Shown here piece by piece: positions 53,101 through 64,000 of a DNA stretch of 64,000 nt; the first letter of the stretch is position 1, and every line of letters begins with the position of its first letter. A program made the translations under genes and the position numbers. The notes under the pieces were generated by a model that had not been told where the DNA came from, made no database searches, and was given only the letters and a program-made list of their open reading frames with translations. Source of the DNA: Lactarius indigo. Taxonomy: Eukaryota; Basidiomycota; Agaricomycetes; Russulales; Russulaceae. The DNA is taken from contig JAFKAC010000057.1 of the NCBI GenBank assembly GCA_025766275.1, forward strand, positions 124,001-188,000. Reading direction: 5' to 3'.

Positions 53101-54062
53101 CATTGCACAAGAGATACTTCAAGGTGGCAGAGCTACTACACCGGCATGGAGCAGCCATGGGTGTTATCGAAGACCAAATGAATCGGACTCCTCTGCACGC
53201 TGCATCGAGGGAGGGACTTGTCGATGTCGCGCAGTGGCTACTTGACCACGGTGCAGATACGAATTCGCGGCAACACAACCAGCGGACTCCAATTCATTTA
53301 GCCGCATATCGTGGACACCTAGAGGTTGTTCGGATGTTACTGGGGCACAGTGTACACATTGACACTGCGAACGACACGCCATTGCACCGCCAATCGAGAA
53401 ATGGTCCCGTGGAGACGACCGTGGAGCCGTTGCTCCAACATGGGGTAGACTTCGACGCACAAGATGAGGACCATTCGACGCCATTACATCTGGCATCATC
53501 TGAGGGGATGTTCGAGGTTACACGCCTACTACTCGACCATAGCGCAAATGCGGAGGCCAAGAAGAAGGACGGAAGGACCCCACTGCACGAGGCGTCATCC
53601 AATGGCGAAACAGAGATCGTGCGCTTGCTGCTCGACCACGGCACAAATTCACAAGCCGTGGACGAGGGTGGTTGGACTCCATTGCACCTGGCATCATCCA
53701 GAGGCACGACGGAGACTGTACTCTTACTACTCGATCGTGGCGCGAGTGCAGATGTCAAGAAGAAGGACGGAAGGACCCCATTGCACGAGGCGTCATTCAA
53801 AGGCAAAACAGAGACCGTACGTTTGCTGCTCGACCATGGCGCAAGCGTAAATGCCGAGGACAAGCACGGATGGACTCCGTTGCACCTGGCGTCATCCAAT
53901 GGCAAAACGAAGACCATGCGCTTCCTGCTTGACCGCGGCGCGAGTGCAGACGCTAAGGACAAGGACGGAAGAACCCCATTCCAGGTGGCATCAGGGAAGG
54001 GAAAGAACGCGATCGTACAGATGTTGGACGAGCATTGCGGGCAAGTAGATAGAGTTCTATAA
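50117..54062 (+). CDS. NLR-E: Goodbye-like/NACHT/ankyrin STAND protein, 1167 aa
   Basis: I propose nine exons: 50117-50404, 50464-50514, 50574-50769, 50818-51096, 51152-51232, 51290-51466, 51531-51555, 51608-52213 and 52262-54062. They total 3504 nt (1167 aa plus stop). Exon 4 is 84 nt longer than in B and C because the linker contains six heptads of a V-x3-V-x2 pattern (such as VGNQVQG and VDTGVKN), which predicts a longer coiled coil before the NACHT domain. Walker A (GKPGSGKS), LDALDEC and TSRPEND are present. About eleven ankyrin repeats end in alternating RTPLHEAS and WTPLHLAS pairs; the fifth repeat (DTPLHRQS) is irregular. No stop or frameshift was found. The NACHT exon is closest to NLR-F. 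Confidence 0.85.
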
Positions 54063-54985
54063 GTTACTCTACAGAGGTTCATCAAGTCACTGTGATGGTA
54101 TTAGTGGTCCCCCTTCTGGGTATTCACTGGCATATAGTCACACTTGGAATGTGATACATATTCCTACTGCGTTGTGCGTTGTAATGACATATTGACAACG
54201 GGAAACGAACGGCCAACGTTACAAGGTCATTCAAAGGAGGGTGCAGTATTGACACGCGGTTGGCTCACGATATGCTGAATCTCTGTAGATGTCGAAGCTT
54301 GCGGCTTGCATAGCCTGAAAGACAAAAAGTATATGCCTCACGAAGTTTGTATTTATTCGATTGGTATGGCCCATAGGTGATACCTTACAAATTGTGACCC
54401 CGTCCCGTCGTGTCCCTTGTCACGTCCAGGAGTCTTCAAGTTGGTTACAGCGAACTTGAAGCACGTGAAGAGGCCGCAGTAGATGCGCCTCGGTGAGGAG
54501 ACACCGTCTATGCATTCGTCATTAGTCTTCGACTGCCCATTGATTGCGCCAAGAGCGAAGAAGTTCTGCTCACTGTCGTGGATGGATGTTACTACAATCG
54601 TGGATTTGACTGATGCGACGACCGACTCGAAGGCAATATGGTCACATTCGCCCGAACCCAAATGTTGTATGTCGTATCTCAACTGCTCATACGTTAGACC
54701 TTGAGAAACTACGTCTTTAAATACATACAGCGATCAGCAAGGGAGCGTGGAATAGAGTAGCGGCGCCGCTGGGAAGGTCACGCCTCAAGCTATCCTCTGA
54801 GGCTGTCAGTAGTCAAATTATGGAAAATGAACCAACACGATCGAATACCTCGTATTGAAAGTGATCTCCCAAACTTGCAAAATATTTTTGAGAGTGCGCT
54901 CGGTATTTACTAGGTTGATCAGTAAACCCAGTACTCGCCAAGGTACTCAAGAAGGTAGTAGGGGTCGCATCGGAAACCACTGTCA
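54063..54985. other. 3' flank of NLR-E with a minus-strand decayed frame
   Basis: The block from about 54110 (ggaatgtgatacatattcct) to 54700 is repeated after NLR-F (60680-61200) and partly after NLR-C. On the minus strand 54682-54353 is an open frame with SIHDSEQNFFALGAINGQSK. The corresponding sequence after NLR-F keeps part of it but has stops. I do not recognise the product. It may be the relic of a convergent gene duplicated with the unit. Confidence 0.4.
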
Positions 54986-54989
54986 TCAT

Positions 54990-56170
54990 CTTGTCACCGT
55001 CCCTCGGAAACCGGTCCAGTTCAAGTTCATTCTCTTCCCCAAATGAGGTGACACCAGTAGATCGTACTTACTCTGTCCACGTGCATACAGCAACTCGCGT
55101 GTCGTACGTTCTCCAGATCCCTGGCGGACACCGTCCACCCAGGATCACCCTCCCGCCTCTGATGACTCTCAACCCCGCAGGCCGCACCGACACGGGGCAC
55201 TTCTACGGTCTCGGATCAGTGGATTTGAAACAAGATGCGCTTCTGGTCTGCATCGAGCTGACACCTCCCATCATATGCCAGTGCGAGCCCCTGCCGGGAT
55301 ACAGGGACAGGGAAGCGGGGTACAGAGGGCCAAGGAAGAGCGAGGATGGCGTGATCCCATCGTGTTTGTGTATGTTCTCCATCAGGACAAAACTGAATTC
55401 AGGAGCCGGAGTGGCGATACAGGGTGCGTCCCACCTTCCTTATTCGCTTCCTTGTTCGCTCCCCACGCTGTTTGAGTGTTTTTTGAAACCGGTGCACTGC
55501 ACTCCTTCCTCCAAAGAGTCCTTCCTCGGTGACTCACTTCGACATGCATAGTGCTCCTGCTGCAACATGCCTTGCTTTTTCAGTATCGAACTTTTATCTC
55601 TGGTCTTGTGGCAGCGACACTTCCCAGAGTGACGCCTATTCGACTACGGGAAGCTCAACCAGGCGCACTTCCTCGAACTCAGGTGTGTGCTCCGGGAACC
55701 AAGGGTGCTGCTGATTTCTTATTTCCATCGGGAATGGGTAGGGCAGGAACGGGATCCCTTACACTTGCACTGATCCCATTCGCGCACAACAAATATGACG
55801 CAATGGACATCCCGGCGCTCTTCCGCTTCTGCGCAAGGACGCCCTCTTTGTCATCGCCTTCACCACCGTTTCCGTGGCAGCTCTCGATGGGCTCTCTCCA
55901 CGCTGCACCAGGTCGATGTGCGTGGCGCTGATGTGCCAGACCTGCCATTCGTTGTAGACTGTCTACCACCCGGTGCTATGGGTCTCGCGACGCGCTGCAC
56001 GTCGTTGCCGTGGTCGTTGCCAAACTGCGGGCCGAAAACGTTCTGCAAGAGTCCTTGCAGGGGTGAATCGCACCGGTGCGGCAGGTATGGAGCGTCGGTG
56101 AGGACTTGTTGAGCACGTGCTGGGAAAGTGGGTCGGCTGGCACGAGACATGAAGCCGTCATTCCTGCATT
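54990..56170 (+). pseudogene. Methyltransferase relic 4 (METTL21/RKM5-like), longest copy
   Basis: This is the most complete relic. GLGSVDLKQDALLVCIEL is at about 55205-55260 and KTEFRSRSGDTGC at about 55390-55425 (the RSRxGDTGS-type region before motif I). QAHFLEL with a conserved GT donor lies near 55680, QVDVRGADVPD near 55915-55945, VVDC near 55955, VVVAKLRAENVLQESLQG near 56005-56065 and VWSVGEDLL near 56090. Stops and frame changes between pieces make it inactive. The order matches a class I methyltransferase of the METTL21/RKM5 type. Copies after A, B, C and E imply that this gene was part of the ancestral duplicated unit. Confidence 0.6.
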
Positions 56171-57220
56171 AAGAGGCGGTACTGGGGTAAAGTGTCCTCG
56201 GGCATGCGTGGGTTTCATTTATTAGAGTGTGTGTATATGATACGTCTATATGCGACTAACCTACGATTGTCGTAGATTTCTCGACAATATTGTGAGCGAA
56301 AAAAAAACAAAAACCGGTATCGACCGTGAAAGTCGTGATAGAAGATCAGCCAACGCGATCTTGTCCTCGGAAGAGGCGGCCCTGTGACTTTGCCGGGAAA
56401 GCGAAAAATATACGTGCTTTGGACAGCCTGAGTGGGTTCGCGATTTGTTTACTCAATTCATCTGATGACACGTATTGATGAGACTATGAGTCAACGATTC
56501 TCGCAGAGTACGCCTTTTTTCACTCAGTTCATTGGTATGCACCAATTGCGACACGGGCAGTACCTACGCGGATAAATGGATTCGTTGGAGTACAATGCAC
56601 CCGGAATACATCGGTGGACTCAAGGGTGGACTTGGCAGTAAGCAAGCTCACCGCTGCTCACGTGAGGTCTAACTAACATATTCGCGTCGATGTCCCCGCC
56701 AATTCGCCCGTCCAAAAACTTCGACTTTACTTATGAACTTTTTTTTCAGCCAACAGTTACGCATCCTTCTGTCATCTCCTTACCTACTCATTATCTGTTT
56801 AATTCCTGTCACTTGAGAGGAGGAAGTATATTATGAGAGCGCGCCTCAACCAAACCAACTACCTGTTTTCTTTTTTCTCGAAGAACCAAAGTACCAAGTC
56901 GAATCGAGGCTGAACCAGCCTGAGAACCATTCACCGTAAGCGCAACCTTTCCTGCAGAGGAACCACAACGCCAAGATTTCGTACATTCCGCTTGTCTGCC
57001 TCTGAATCAACCTGAAACCCCTCACTGCAATCGGATGTCCCTCCAAGTTCGCTAGTAGGACGCAGAAACTCCCGCGCTTATGGTTTTGAAAACAATAATA
57101 TAATTCCTGCCACGAGGTGGGGCTGTGCGGGCGTTAACTGCCAGATCATTCCAGCGCCGCCGTGTCATCTCTCTTCTGCTAGTATCATACCCTCGGACGC
57201 CTTTCCTTGCTGCTCTTGCC
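56171..57220 (+). promoter_or_regulatory. Upstream module of NLR-F (type 1)
   Basis: After a short intergenic stretch this is the near-duplicate of the NLR-B upstream region. Shared blocks include tacctacgcggataaatg near 56560, the gcgcgcctcaaccaaaccaa block near 56840, and the last part before ATG 57221. The gacaatattgtgagc plus A-run block (56282-56310) also follows the other methyltransferase relics. Confidence 0.6.
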
Positions 57221-60200
57221 ATGTCTCAGACACCGACCGCAGCTTCCTCTTCTTCCAATCTCCAGGCCATCTTTTATTCTTCCATCAAAGAGTATGAGAA
57301 GAACACGAAGAAAGACCTTCTCGCGCATCCATTGATGGCCCAGTTGCAGACCTGCAGCTCTCCCACCGACATTCTGGCCGTCCTTCGCACTCGAGTCCAA
57401 CAGTTCGAGCAATCTACTTCCGGCGACGACAAATTGACAAAATGGTTGAATCCGACGGTCAATGTCCTTTATGCGCTTTCTGCGGCGCTTGGAGAGGGCG
57501 TTGGACTGGTGAATTTCATTTAATCAATCCCTCTACGATCTACCCTCTGATATCAGATTCCTAGGTCTTCTCACCTGCGAAAGTCATTTTCGCCGGCGCT
57601 GGCGTCCTTCTCTTGGTAGCCATTATCCCGGAAATCCCTTACTCGGACTGTTCTGATTCCGGACGTACACAGGCGGCAAAGGACGTTGTTGCGAGCCAAG
57701 ATATGCTCATTGATATTTTCGGGCGCATCGAAAGCTTCTTCAGGCGGCTCGAGGAGTATAGCGAGGTGCCGGCGACAGAGGCGATGAAGGAAACCATCGT
57801 GAAGATAATGGTTGAGGTACTTGGAATTTTTGGGATTGTGACGAAGGAGATGAAGCAAGGACGAGCAAGTGAGTTCACCACTGATGATACGTTATTTTTC
57901 GCTGATAGAGATTCAGAGAGATACTGGAAGAAATTGATTGGACGGAGAGATGTCGAGGACGCGTTGACCAGATTGGATAGATTGACACAGCAGGAGATGC
58001 AGATGGCGATCGTGCAGTTGCTCAAAGTCGCGCACAATATCAAGGATGGTGTAACAACCGTAGTCAAAGGTGCGTCCCACACGTTAGCCACTCACAAACG
58101 CCATCATAAATCCGTACACGTCTAGACGGCAGGGAAACAAGAGCTCTGGTACAACAGGCAGCAAACAATATGGACGACGAAAAGCGTTCGTGGTTTTGTA
58201 GCTCCGCTACTCTCAATTGCTGAAACTGAAATGCCAATGACACGCAGGGAGCCGAATACGGAAGGACCACCGAGCGTGGCTTTCTCCTCCGGACCCATCT
58301 ATTAATCAAAATATCGCGTCCACCACTCAACATGAAGGAACGGCGACATGGTTCTTCAAGGGAAGCATATTCGTGGAATGGAAGTTCAAGTCAAGCACGT
58401 CCTTGTTGTGGATCCACGGGAAACGTGCGCCTTTCCGTCCCTTCATGACTTCCCAGATCTTGATCGCCTAGAATTATTGTAGCGGGTTCAGGGAAGAGCA
58501 TCCTTTGGTTCGTTATTATTTGTCGAGTTCACCCCTCAGGAACTTACAACGCCAACTAGCTCCGCAATCATCCAAGACATAATGGCGTTGCACGAGGCTG
58601 GACTAGCATCCATGGCGTATTTCTATTTTGATTTCAAGGACACAGATAAACAAAACATCCGCAACTTGCTTCCCTCGCTTCTCACTCAGCTCTCCACTCG
58701 TTCCGACAATTGTTGCGACATCCTCTCCCGGATTTATAAGACACACGACGATGGCGCACGTAAGCCAGCAACCAGTACGTTGATTGGGTGTCTCAAAGAG
58801 ATGCTCGCGCTGCCTGGCCAAGGCCCAATCTACATCATCTTGGACGCGCTAGACGAATGCCCCAATACATCTGGAATTCCACCCGCCCGCAGACAAATCC
58901 TCGATCTCTTGAAGGAGCTTGTCGGTTTCCAGCTCTCAAATCTTCATATATGTGTCACGAGCCGTCCGGAGAACGACATACGAACCGCGCTTGAGCCCCT
59001 AGCATTCCATCCTGTCTCGATTCACGAACAAAGCGGACAAAAGAAGGACATTGAAGACTATATCAGATCTGTCGTTTACGCGGACTCAGACATGGCGATA
59101 AGGAGATGGAGGGATAAAGACAAAGAACTGGTTATTGAGACGCTCACGGAAAGAGCTGATGGAATGTAAGCGTATGTAAGAATGTGCCGATGACGACTAC
59201 TGATTATTTGACAGGTTCCGTTGGGTTTTCTGTCAGCTGGAAGTGTTACAACATTGCTTTCCGCAGAGCATCCGTCGGACGCTCAACGAATTGCCGAAAT
59301 CATTGGACGAGACTTACGAGCGAGTGTTGAAGGAGATCGGGATGTCCAACCGAGATCACGCTCGTCGTCTCTTACAATGTCTCACCGCGGCCGCTCGGCC
59401 GCTGCGCATCGAGGAGCTCGCAGAGATACTTGCGCTTGACTTCAATGAGGCGGAAGGAGCGACACCGAAGTTGAAGGAGGACTGGCGATGGGAGGATCGA
59501 CAGCGAGCTGTGCTATCTACGTGCTCAAGCCTGATCACCGAAGTCGACGATGGCGATTCGCGGGTCATTCAGTTTTCGCATTTTTCAGTGAAGGAATTCT
59601 TGACTTCCGATCGGCTTGCCGCTTCTAAAGGAGACGCTTCGTACTTCCATATCATTCCCGAATCTGCACACACGACTCTCGCGCAGGCTTGCTTGGGAAC
59701 TCTTCTTCAATTGGACGGCAGCGCCGACAATAACCAGGTCGAAGGTAGGTTTCCGTTGGCCAGATATGGCAGTCAGCATTGGGTGGAGCATGCACAGTTT
59801 GGAAAGGTATCGTCACATATAGAAGATGGGATGCGGCACCTTTTTGACTCAACCAAGCCTCATTTTTCCGCGTGGCTCGAGCTGCACGACATCGACGATC
59901 GCTGGCCCAACTTCGGAGATCGTCCAAAACATCGTGGATCTCCACTTTATTATGCCTCGTTGTGTGGATTTCGTGACCTGGCAGCGCACATCATCGTCGA
60001 GCATCCAGAGCAAGTAAATGCGAGGGGTGGTGAAAATCACAGTCCACTGGCTGCGGCATTGCACAAGAGACACTTCAAGGTGGCCGAGCTATTGCACCAG
60101 CATGGTGCGGCTGTGGATGTTACCGACGACGTCGATAATCGGACTCCACTATTTGCCGCATCGTTGGAGGGACTTATTGATATCATGCAGTGGTTACTCG

Positions 60201-60463
60201 ATCGCGACGCAGATTCGAATACGCAACTAAACGATTACTGGACTCCCATTCATGCCGCTGCACGGGAAGGGCACCTTGCGGTTGTTCGGATGTTACTGGC
60301 GCACCACGCACGCATCGACGCCGCGACTAACGAAGGCGATACTGCATTGGATATGGCATCGAAAAATGGTCACGTGGAGGTCGTGAGGCTATTACGCCAA
60401 CATGGGGCGGAAATCAGAGCACAAGATAAGGACTCCGTTGCACCTGGCGTCATCCAAAGGTGA
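57221..60463 (+). CDS. NLR-F: Goodbye-like/NACHT/ankyrin STAND protein, shortened, 934 aa
   Basis: I propose nine exons: 57221-57508, 57565-57615, 57673-57868, 57917-58069, 58126-58185, 58248-58424, 58483-58507, 58560-59165 and 59215-60463. They total 2805 nt (934 aa plus stop). Exon 4 is 42 nt shorter than in B and C because the linker heptads are missing (VTTVVKG). The Goodbye-like domain, Walker A, LDALDEC and TSRPEND are intact. Only about five ankyrin repeats are in frame. Near 60432 a deletion between repeats shifts the frame and the protein ends SVAPGVIQR; the original repeat frame continues to 60620. It is probably expressed-length but with a truncated sensor, and could be functional or newly inactivated. 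Confidence 0.8.
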
Positions 60464-60620
60464 AGCAGAGACCGTGCGCTCACTACCCGACCGTGACGCG
60501 AGTGCAGATGCCAAGGACAAGGAGGGAAGGACCGCATTCCAGGTGGCATCGAAGAAGGCAAAGAACACGATCGTACAGATGTTGACCGAGCGTGGTGGGA
60601 AAATAGATAAAATGCTTTAA
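60432..60620 (+). pseudogene. Out-of-frame remainder of NLR-F ankyrin exon
   Basis: In a different frame from the NLR-F protein the last ankyrin repeats continue (TPLHLASSKG, then AFQVASKKAKN) and end in a tail (GGKIDKML) like the other copies. They were cut off from NLR-F by the deletion near 60432. Confidence 0.75.
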
Positions 60621-61594
60621 GTTAATCTACAGAGATTTGCCAAGTCACCGTGACGGTATAGGTGGTCCTCTCTGCAGGTATTATATGGCCACAACTGGAA
60701 TGTGATACATATTCCTACTGTATTATGGGTTGTAAACTTGTAATGACGCAGAAACCGGGAAACGAATAGCCAATATTCCAAGGTTATTTAAAGCAGGGTG
60801 CAGGTGCAGTAATGGCACGCAGTTGGTTCACTATTCTCTGTAGATGTCGGAGCTCGCGGCTTGCATAGGGGACCTTGGGCGAGACATATTCTGGAAGACC
60901 AAAAATACATGCCTGGCGATATCTGGTTTTATTCGGTCGATGGGACCTATAGGCGATACCTTATGAATTGTGGGCCGTCTCGTCACCTCCAGCCTGGGTC
61001 CTGGTTACAGCAATTGCAGCGAAGGGCCGGGCTTAGGTTTACTTACAGAAGATTATGACTCGGTGAGGAGACTCCATCTATCAATTAGTCATTAGTGCAT
61101 TTGTCTTCGACTGCCCGTTTATTGCGCCAAGAGCGAAGTGCTGCTTACTGCTATCAGGGATGGATGATACAATCACGGATTCGACGGGGACGTCATCAGT
61201 AAAAGTAAGCGCGGAATATAATATCTTCTATTAGAGCAATACATGGGAACTACTTTCGTTAGTATGTACAAGACGTGAAATGCTTTGGTGGCCTATGTAA
61301 ACAATGGTGATGATTCCCAGCCGTACAAAGTCACAGAATTATTCCCGTGGTATACATGTCATATAGAATCCATTGCAATCGATTCTCTTATGTATTATAT
61401 AGGGTTTGCATTGCCCTTGTATTGGTTTGAAGTCCTATACACACACTCTGGATCGTGGATCGCCTCAGCATTAGCAAGTCACACTGCAGACACCGTCAAG
61501 GCCGGTCATGAGTCCAACTTGGAGCCCGAGTGATATCGCTGTCAACAAGTAATCAAATTTGTCCAGTCGTACTAGTAACTTGGACTCGGAACTG
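60621..61594. other. 3' flank of NLR-F
   Basis: 60680-61200 repeats the 3' flank of NLR-E. No methyltransferase relic follows this copy. 61200-61594 has no gene I can support. Confidence 0.45.
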
Positions 61595-64000
61595 CTAGAA
61601 GGACACAAAGCCCAGCGCATCAATCTCATCCTGGCCATACTCACCCTCCTCTGGACCAGAGTCACCGTCACCATCCCCGTCCCCTGTTCCATTTCCTGAC
61701 CCCTCATCATCAACATTGTCGTCTTCTTGGTTCCCTTCATCACTGTCACATAGTTCTTCATTGTCCTCACCCTCATCCGAGTCTGAGTCACCTGACTGTG
61801 ACCCGCTGGCCATTCTCTGATAGCCAAAATCGAAAGCCTCTGACCAGGCCGACTCATCATCACATACCAGATCATCCTCCTCCTGGGTGGAGTCTTCCGA
61901 GGTGTGGCTCTCATTATCTTCTTTGTCCCTTCCAAATGGCGACTGACTCCTGTCCTGGGTCTCATCTTGTACAGCTTCAAGTTCAATGCTTTCAACATCA
62001 TCGTCGCTTTCTGATTGTGCCTGATTGGGTTGAGGTGACTCGCGTTGGTTGTGATGTGTCCTTGGCAGGGTTGAAGGATGTTGGTCATTCAGGAGGAAGT
62101 TGGAGGCATCTCGTGTACTGGAGTGGCCAACGCCGCCCCCAAAAAACCTCATAAAGAGGTCTCGATCAGCAAAACTGTAGTTGAGATATGGAATGAGTAA
62201 AGGACATAACCTGACTTTGCGAGATTGACTCATGGATTAACATAATAAAGACAAAAATCCTCGTCACATTCAGACGGTAAACGCACCATGGAGTGACTTA
62301 GAAGATCTGCCCTCTTGCCTTCCTTGTAAACGGGGGGCAAGTGTACAGCTCGTATCACATTGTATGGGTCGACGAAGCCAAATGCGGGTGATGCTTCGGG
62401 GTCACCAGTATGTTCTACAAACCCAATGCGGTGCAGTCGTCGAGCCTTGAACCCGGATTTGTGTGTTTGGTCAATGTCCGAACCATACCAGCGAACCCAC
62501 AGGAAGTCCATGCGTGCACCATCAGATAGGTTTGGGTGGTCAACCATGACATGGTATATCCCAATGATCCGGGCATACCAATATGGGTGAGGGTCGGGTC
62601 CATCGGGGCGAAGGACCATGATATTGGGTTGTGTTCGGGGGTTGATGGAATCTTGTTCGCAGTGCAGGTCATAAGTGGTGTAATTGATGCGGAGGACCTT
62701 GTGTTGGTAGAGCTTGCGTCCACGGAGTTGAACCTCAGCTCGTTGGGAATCAGAAAAGGGACTGTCGTCACCATCGTATTCACGATGTAGGATGCGTGCG
62801 AGTAGATGATCCCGCAGATGCGGGAGGAAGTCCTGGTGTATAGTAACTCAAATGAGACATTAAGAAGCAGCCTAAACGCAGATACACACCTTTATAGCAG
62901 GGTCTCTCCGATTTTCACGCAGGAATACATCTAACATGAACACATTTTGAGACCGTTTGGGAAGCTGGTAGCGTTGTTGAGGAGGGGCTTGCGGCAGTCC
63001 TTTGGGCATGGTACCAGTTTTCCCATCTGGTTTTGATAACTTGCGCCTCTTTGCTGGTCTGCTCATGTCGAGGTTCAGGTCCTTGCCTATGTTATGTATC
63101 ACATGTTCACGGTAAACGTGCTTTGCTATGCCACGTTTGTAGTGCCTCTTGCCCTTGTGAACACGGGGGTAAAAGCGCTTGCACCTTCTGTGTTCAAGCT
63201 CACCCTGCCAGGCCCATGGGATGAGAATATGATGCATAAGATTTCGTTGTAAAGGACATACCGTTTGTGTGCTATATCCATCAGATGGCCCAAAGAGTCG
63301 AATACACCTTGCATAGTCACCTAAGGCATGCATCTTGTATGTCGACATATTGAACTTGTGTGTTTTACGTTGCTTGGCCTTCTGCTTTCCCTTTGAAGTC
63401 ATTTGAGGGGTTGACCTGGTGGGATTCCTTGTTGCCCTTGCTGCTGTGCGACGGCCTCATGCCGCTTCCTCAGATGGTAGGTCAAATGTAGTAAATTCTT
63501 CACAAGTGGACTTGGCAAACTTGCGAAGAATTCTTCCAAGGCGAGTGGTTGAAAATTCAAGCTCGCAGACTGTAGATTCGGTGTGGAGGCGCAACTTTGC
63601 CAGTGCGTGCCATGTTGCAAGTTCAAATAAGAGATCGAGTATGACCTCATTGTTCTTGTTGTCGAGAAGCCCATCAAACACAGGGATGGCACACTGAGGC
63701 AAGTCAACAGAATGATCTCCGAGTTGCAAACTGTATACCATACCTGGAGAAGATCTTCAAAATCCTGTGCAGCCAGTTTCTTCATCGCAGACGCATTGTT
63801 TCCAAATTTCCGTATAACTCCGCACCCAAAGATTGGCATGTCCCGATACCTAGACTAAAGGTGAGTACTATTGGAATGTTGTCATGCTGAGTGGTTATAC
63901 CGCCGATTTAATTCCTGGATGGTTCCACCACCTTGAGCATAAAGTATTCGAATAAGGTGGGTGAATGTTGCTCGCCACACCCCCAATTCGAATTCGTGAA
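61595..64000 (-). pseudogene. KDZ/Plavaka-like DNA transposon protein, C-terminal half, with internal stop
   Basis: A minus-strand gene runs in from beyond 64000. Exons read: 64000-63901 (ELGVWRATFTHLIRILYAQG), 63849-63744 (YRDMPIFGCGVIRKFGNNAS), and from 63693 (CAIPVFDGLL; ATWHALAKLRLHTES) through HKFNMSTYKMHALGDY to a donor near 63262. The last part restarts with GELEHRR. An exon at about 62830-62230 has RINYTTYDLH, YARIIGIYH, DFLWVRWYG and FGFVDPYNVIRAVHL. A final piece has DRDLFMRFFGGGVGH and an acidic Asp/Glu-rich tail. The pattern matches a transposon-encoded family common in mushrooms; the exact superfamily is my best guess. TGA at 63459-63457 interrupts EEAA/GRR, where CGA is expected. 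The junction near 62245 lacks a splice pair that keeps frame. It is probably inactive. Confidence 0.6.

Noticed and set aside
53294..54085. 263-codon minus-strand frame across the NLR-E ankyrin exon
   Set aside because: It is the antisense of ankyrin repeats and is periodic only because the repeats are; similar shadows occur in A and C.
20000..64000. Search for a separate effector gene (lipase, HeLo-type or amyloid-motif protein) next to the NLR genes
   Set aside because: I found no such frame. The only recurrent neighbour is the methyltransferase relic.
1..64000. tRNA, rRNA, CRISPR arrays, riboswitches, replication origins
   Set aside because: Nothing with the needed structure was seen; the repeated elements are LTRs, ankyrin units and duplicated flanks.

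Overview
The window looks like a filamentous basidiomycete (mushroom-type) chromosome segment. Genes carry many short introns of about 45-65 bp with GT..AG ends. The left third holds fungal LTR retrotransposons, and the right end holds a transposase family typical of Agaricomycetes. No rRNA, tRNA, CRISPR array or prokaryotic-type operon was seen. Assignments come from reading the sequence and translations; no database was searched.

Region 1 (1-21.3 kb) is a three-level nest of LTR retrotransposons. A minus-strand Copia element (15604-19793 plus its C-terminal piece at 1-153) was split by a plus-strand chromodomain Gypsy element (154-15603; 519-bp LTRs; target duplication gtcac). That element was split by a minus-strand relative (4857-12516; 446-bp LTRs that look identical; target duplication cgcga). 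The inner element has intact gag and pol. The outer one has two CGA-to-TGA type stops and a deletion in pol. Both Gypsy elements appear to be self-priming: an 11-nt primer site is complementary to the predicted RNA 5' end. Both use a conserved GGGTTTT slippery site between gag and pol. Both seem to start Gag at GUG after a leader with no AUG.

Region 2 (21.3-60.6 kb) is a tandem cluster of paralogous NLR (STAND) genes with the architecture Goodbye-like N-terminal domain, heptad-repeat linker, NACHT NTPase, ankyrin repeats. Four copies (B, C, E, F) give nine-exon models that close exactly in frame (999, 1140, 1167 and 934 residues). In all of them the P-loop lysine lies on a 25-nt microexon. 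Copy A is 5'-truncated, and copy D is a broken fragment fused to a 5'-truncated septation-type protein kinase pseudogene. Most NLR copies are followed by decayed pieces of a METTL21/RKM5-like methyltransferase gene, so the ancestral tandem unit was probably NLR plus methyltransferase. A complete multi-exon ABCC-type ABC transporter lies between copies A and B and is flanked on both sides by NLR-type upstream sequence.

Region 3 (60.6-64.0 kb) is a flank shared with other NLR copies, followed by the C-terminal half of a minus-strand KDZ/Plavaka-like transposon protein. It has an in-frame stop and runs off the window. The NLR genes are inferred to be cytosolic non-self or damage sensors of the fungal allorecognition/immune type. 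The copy-number changes in their linker, ankyrin arrays and flanks show that the locus is turning over quickly.
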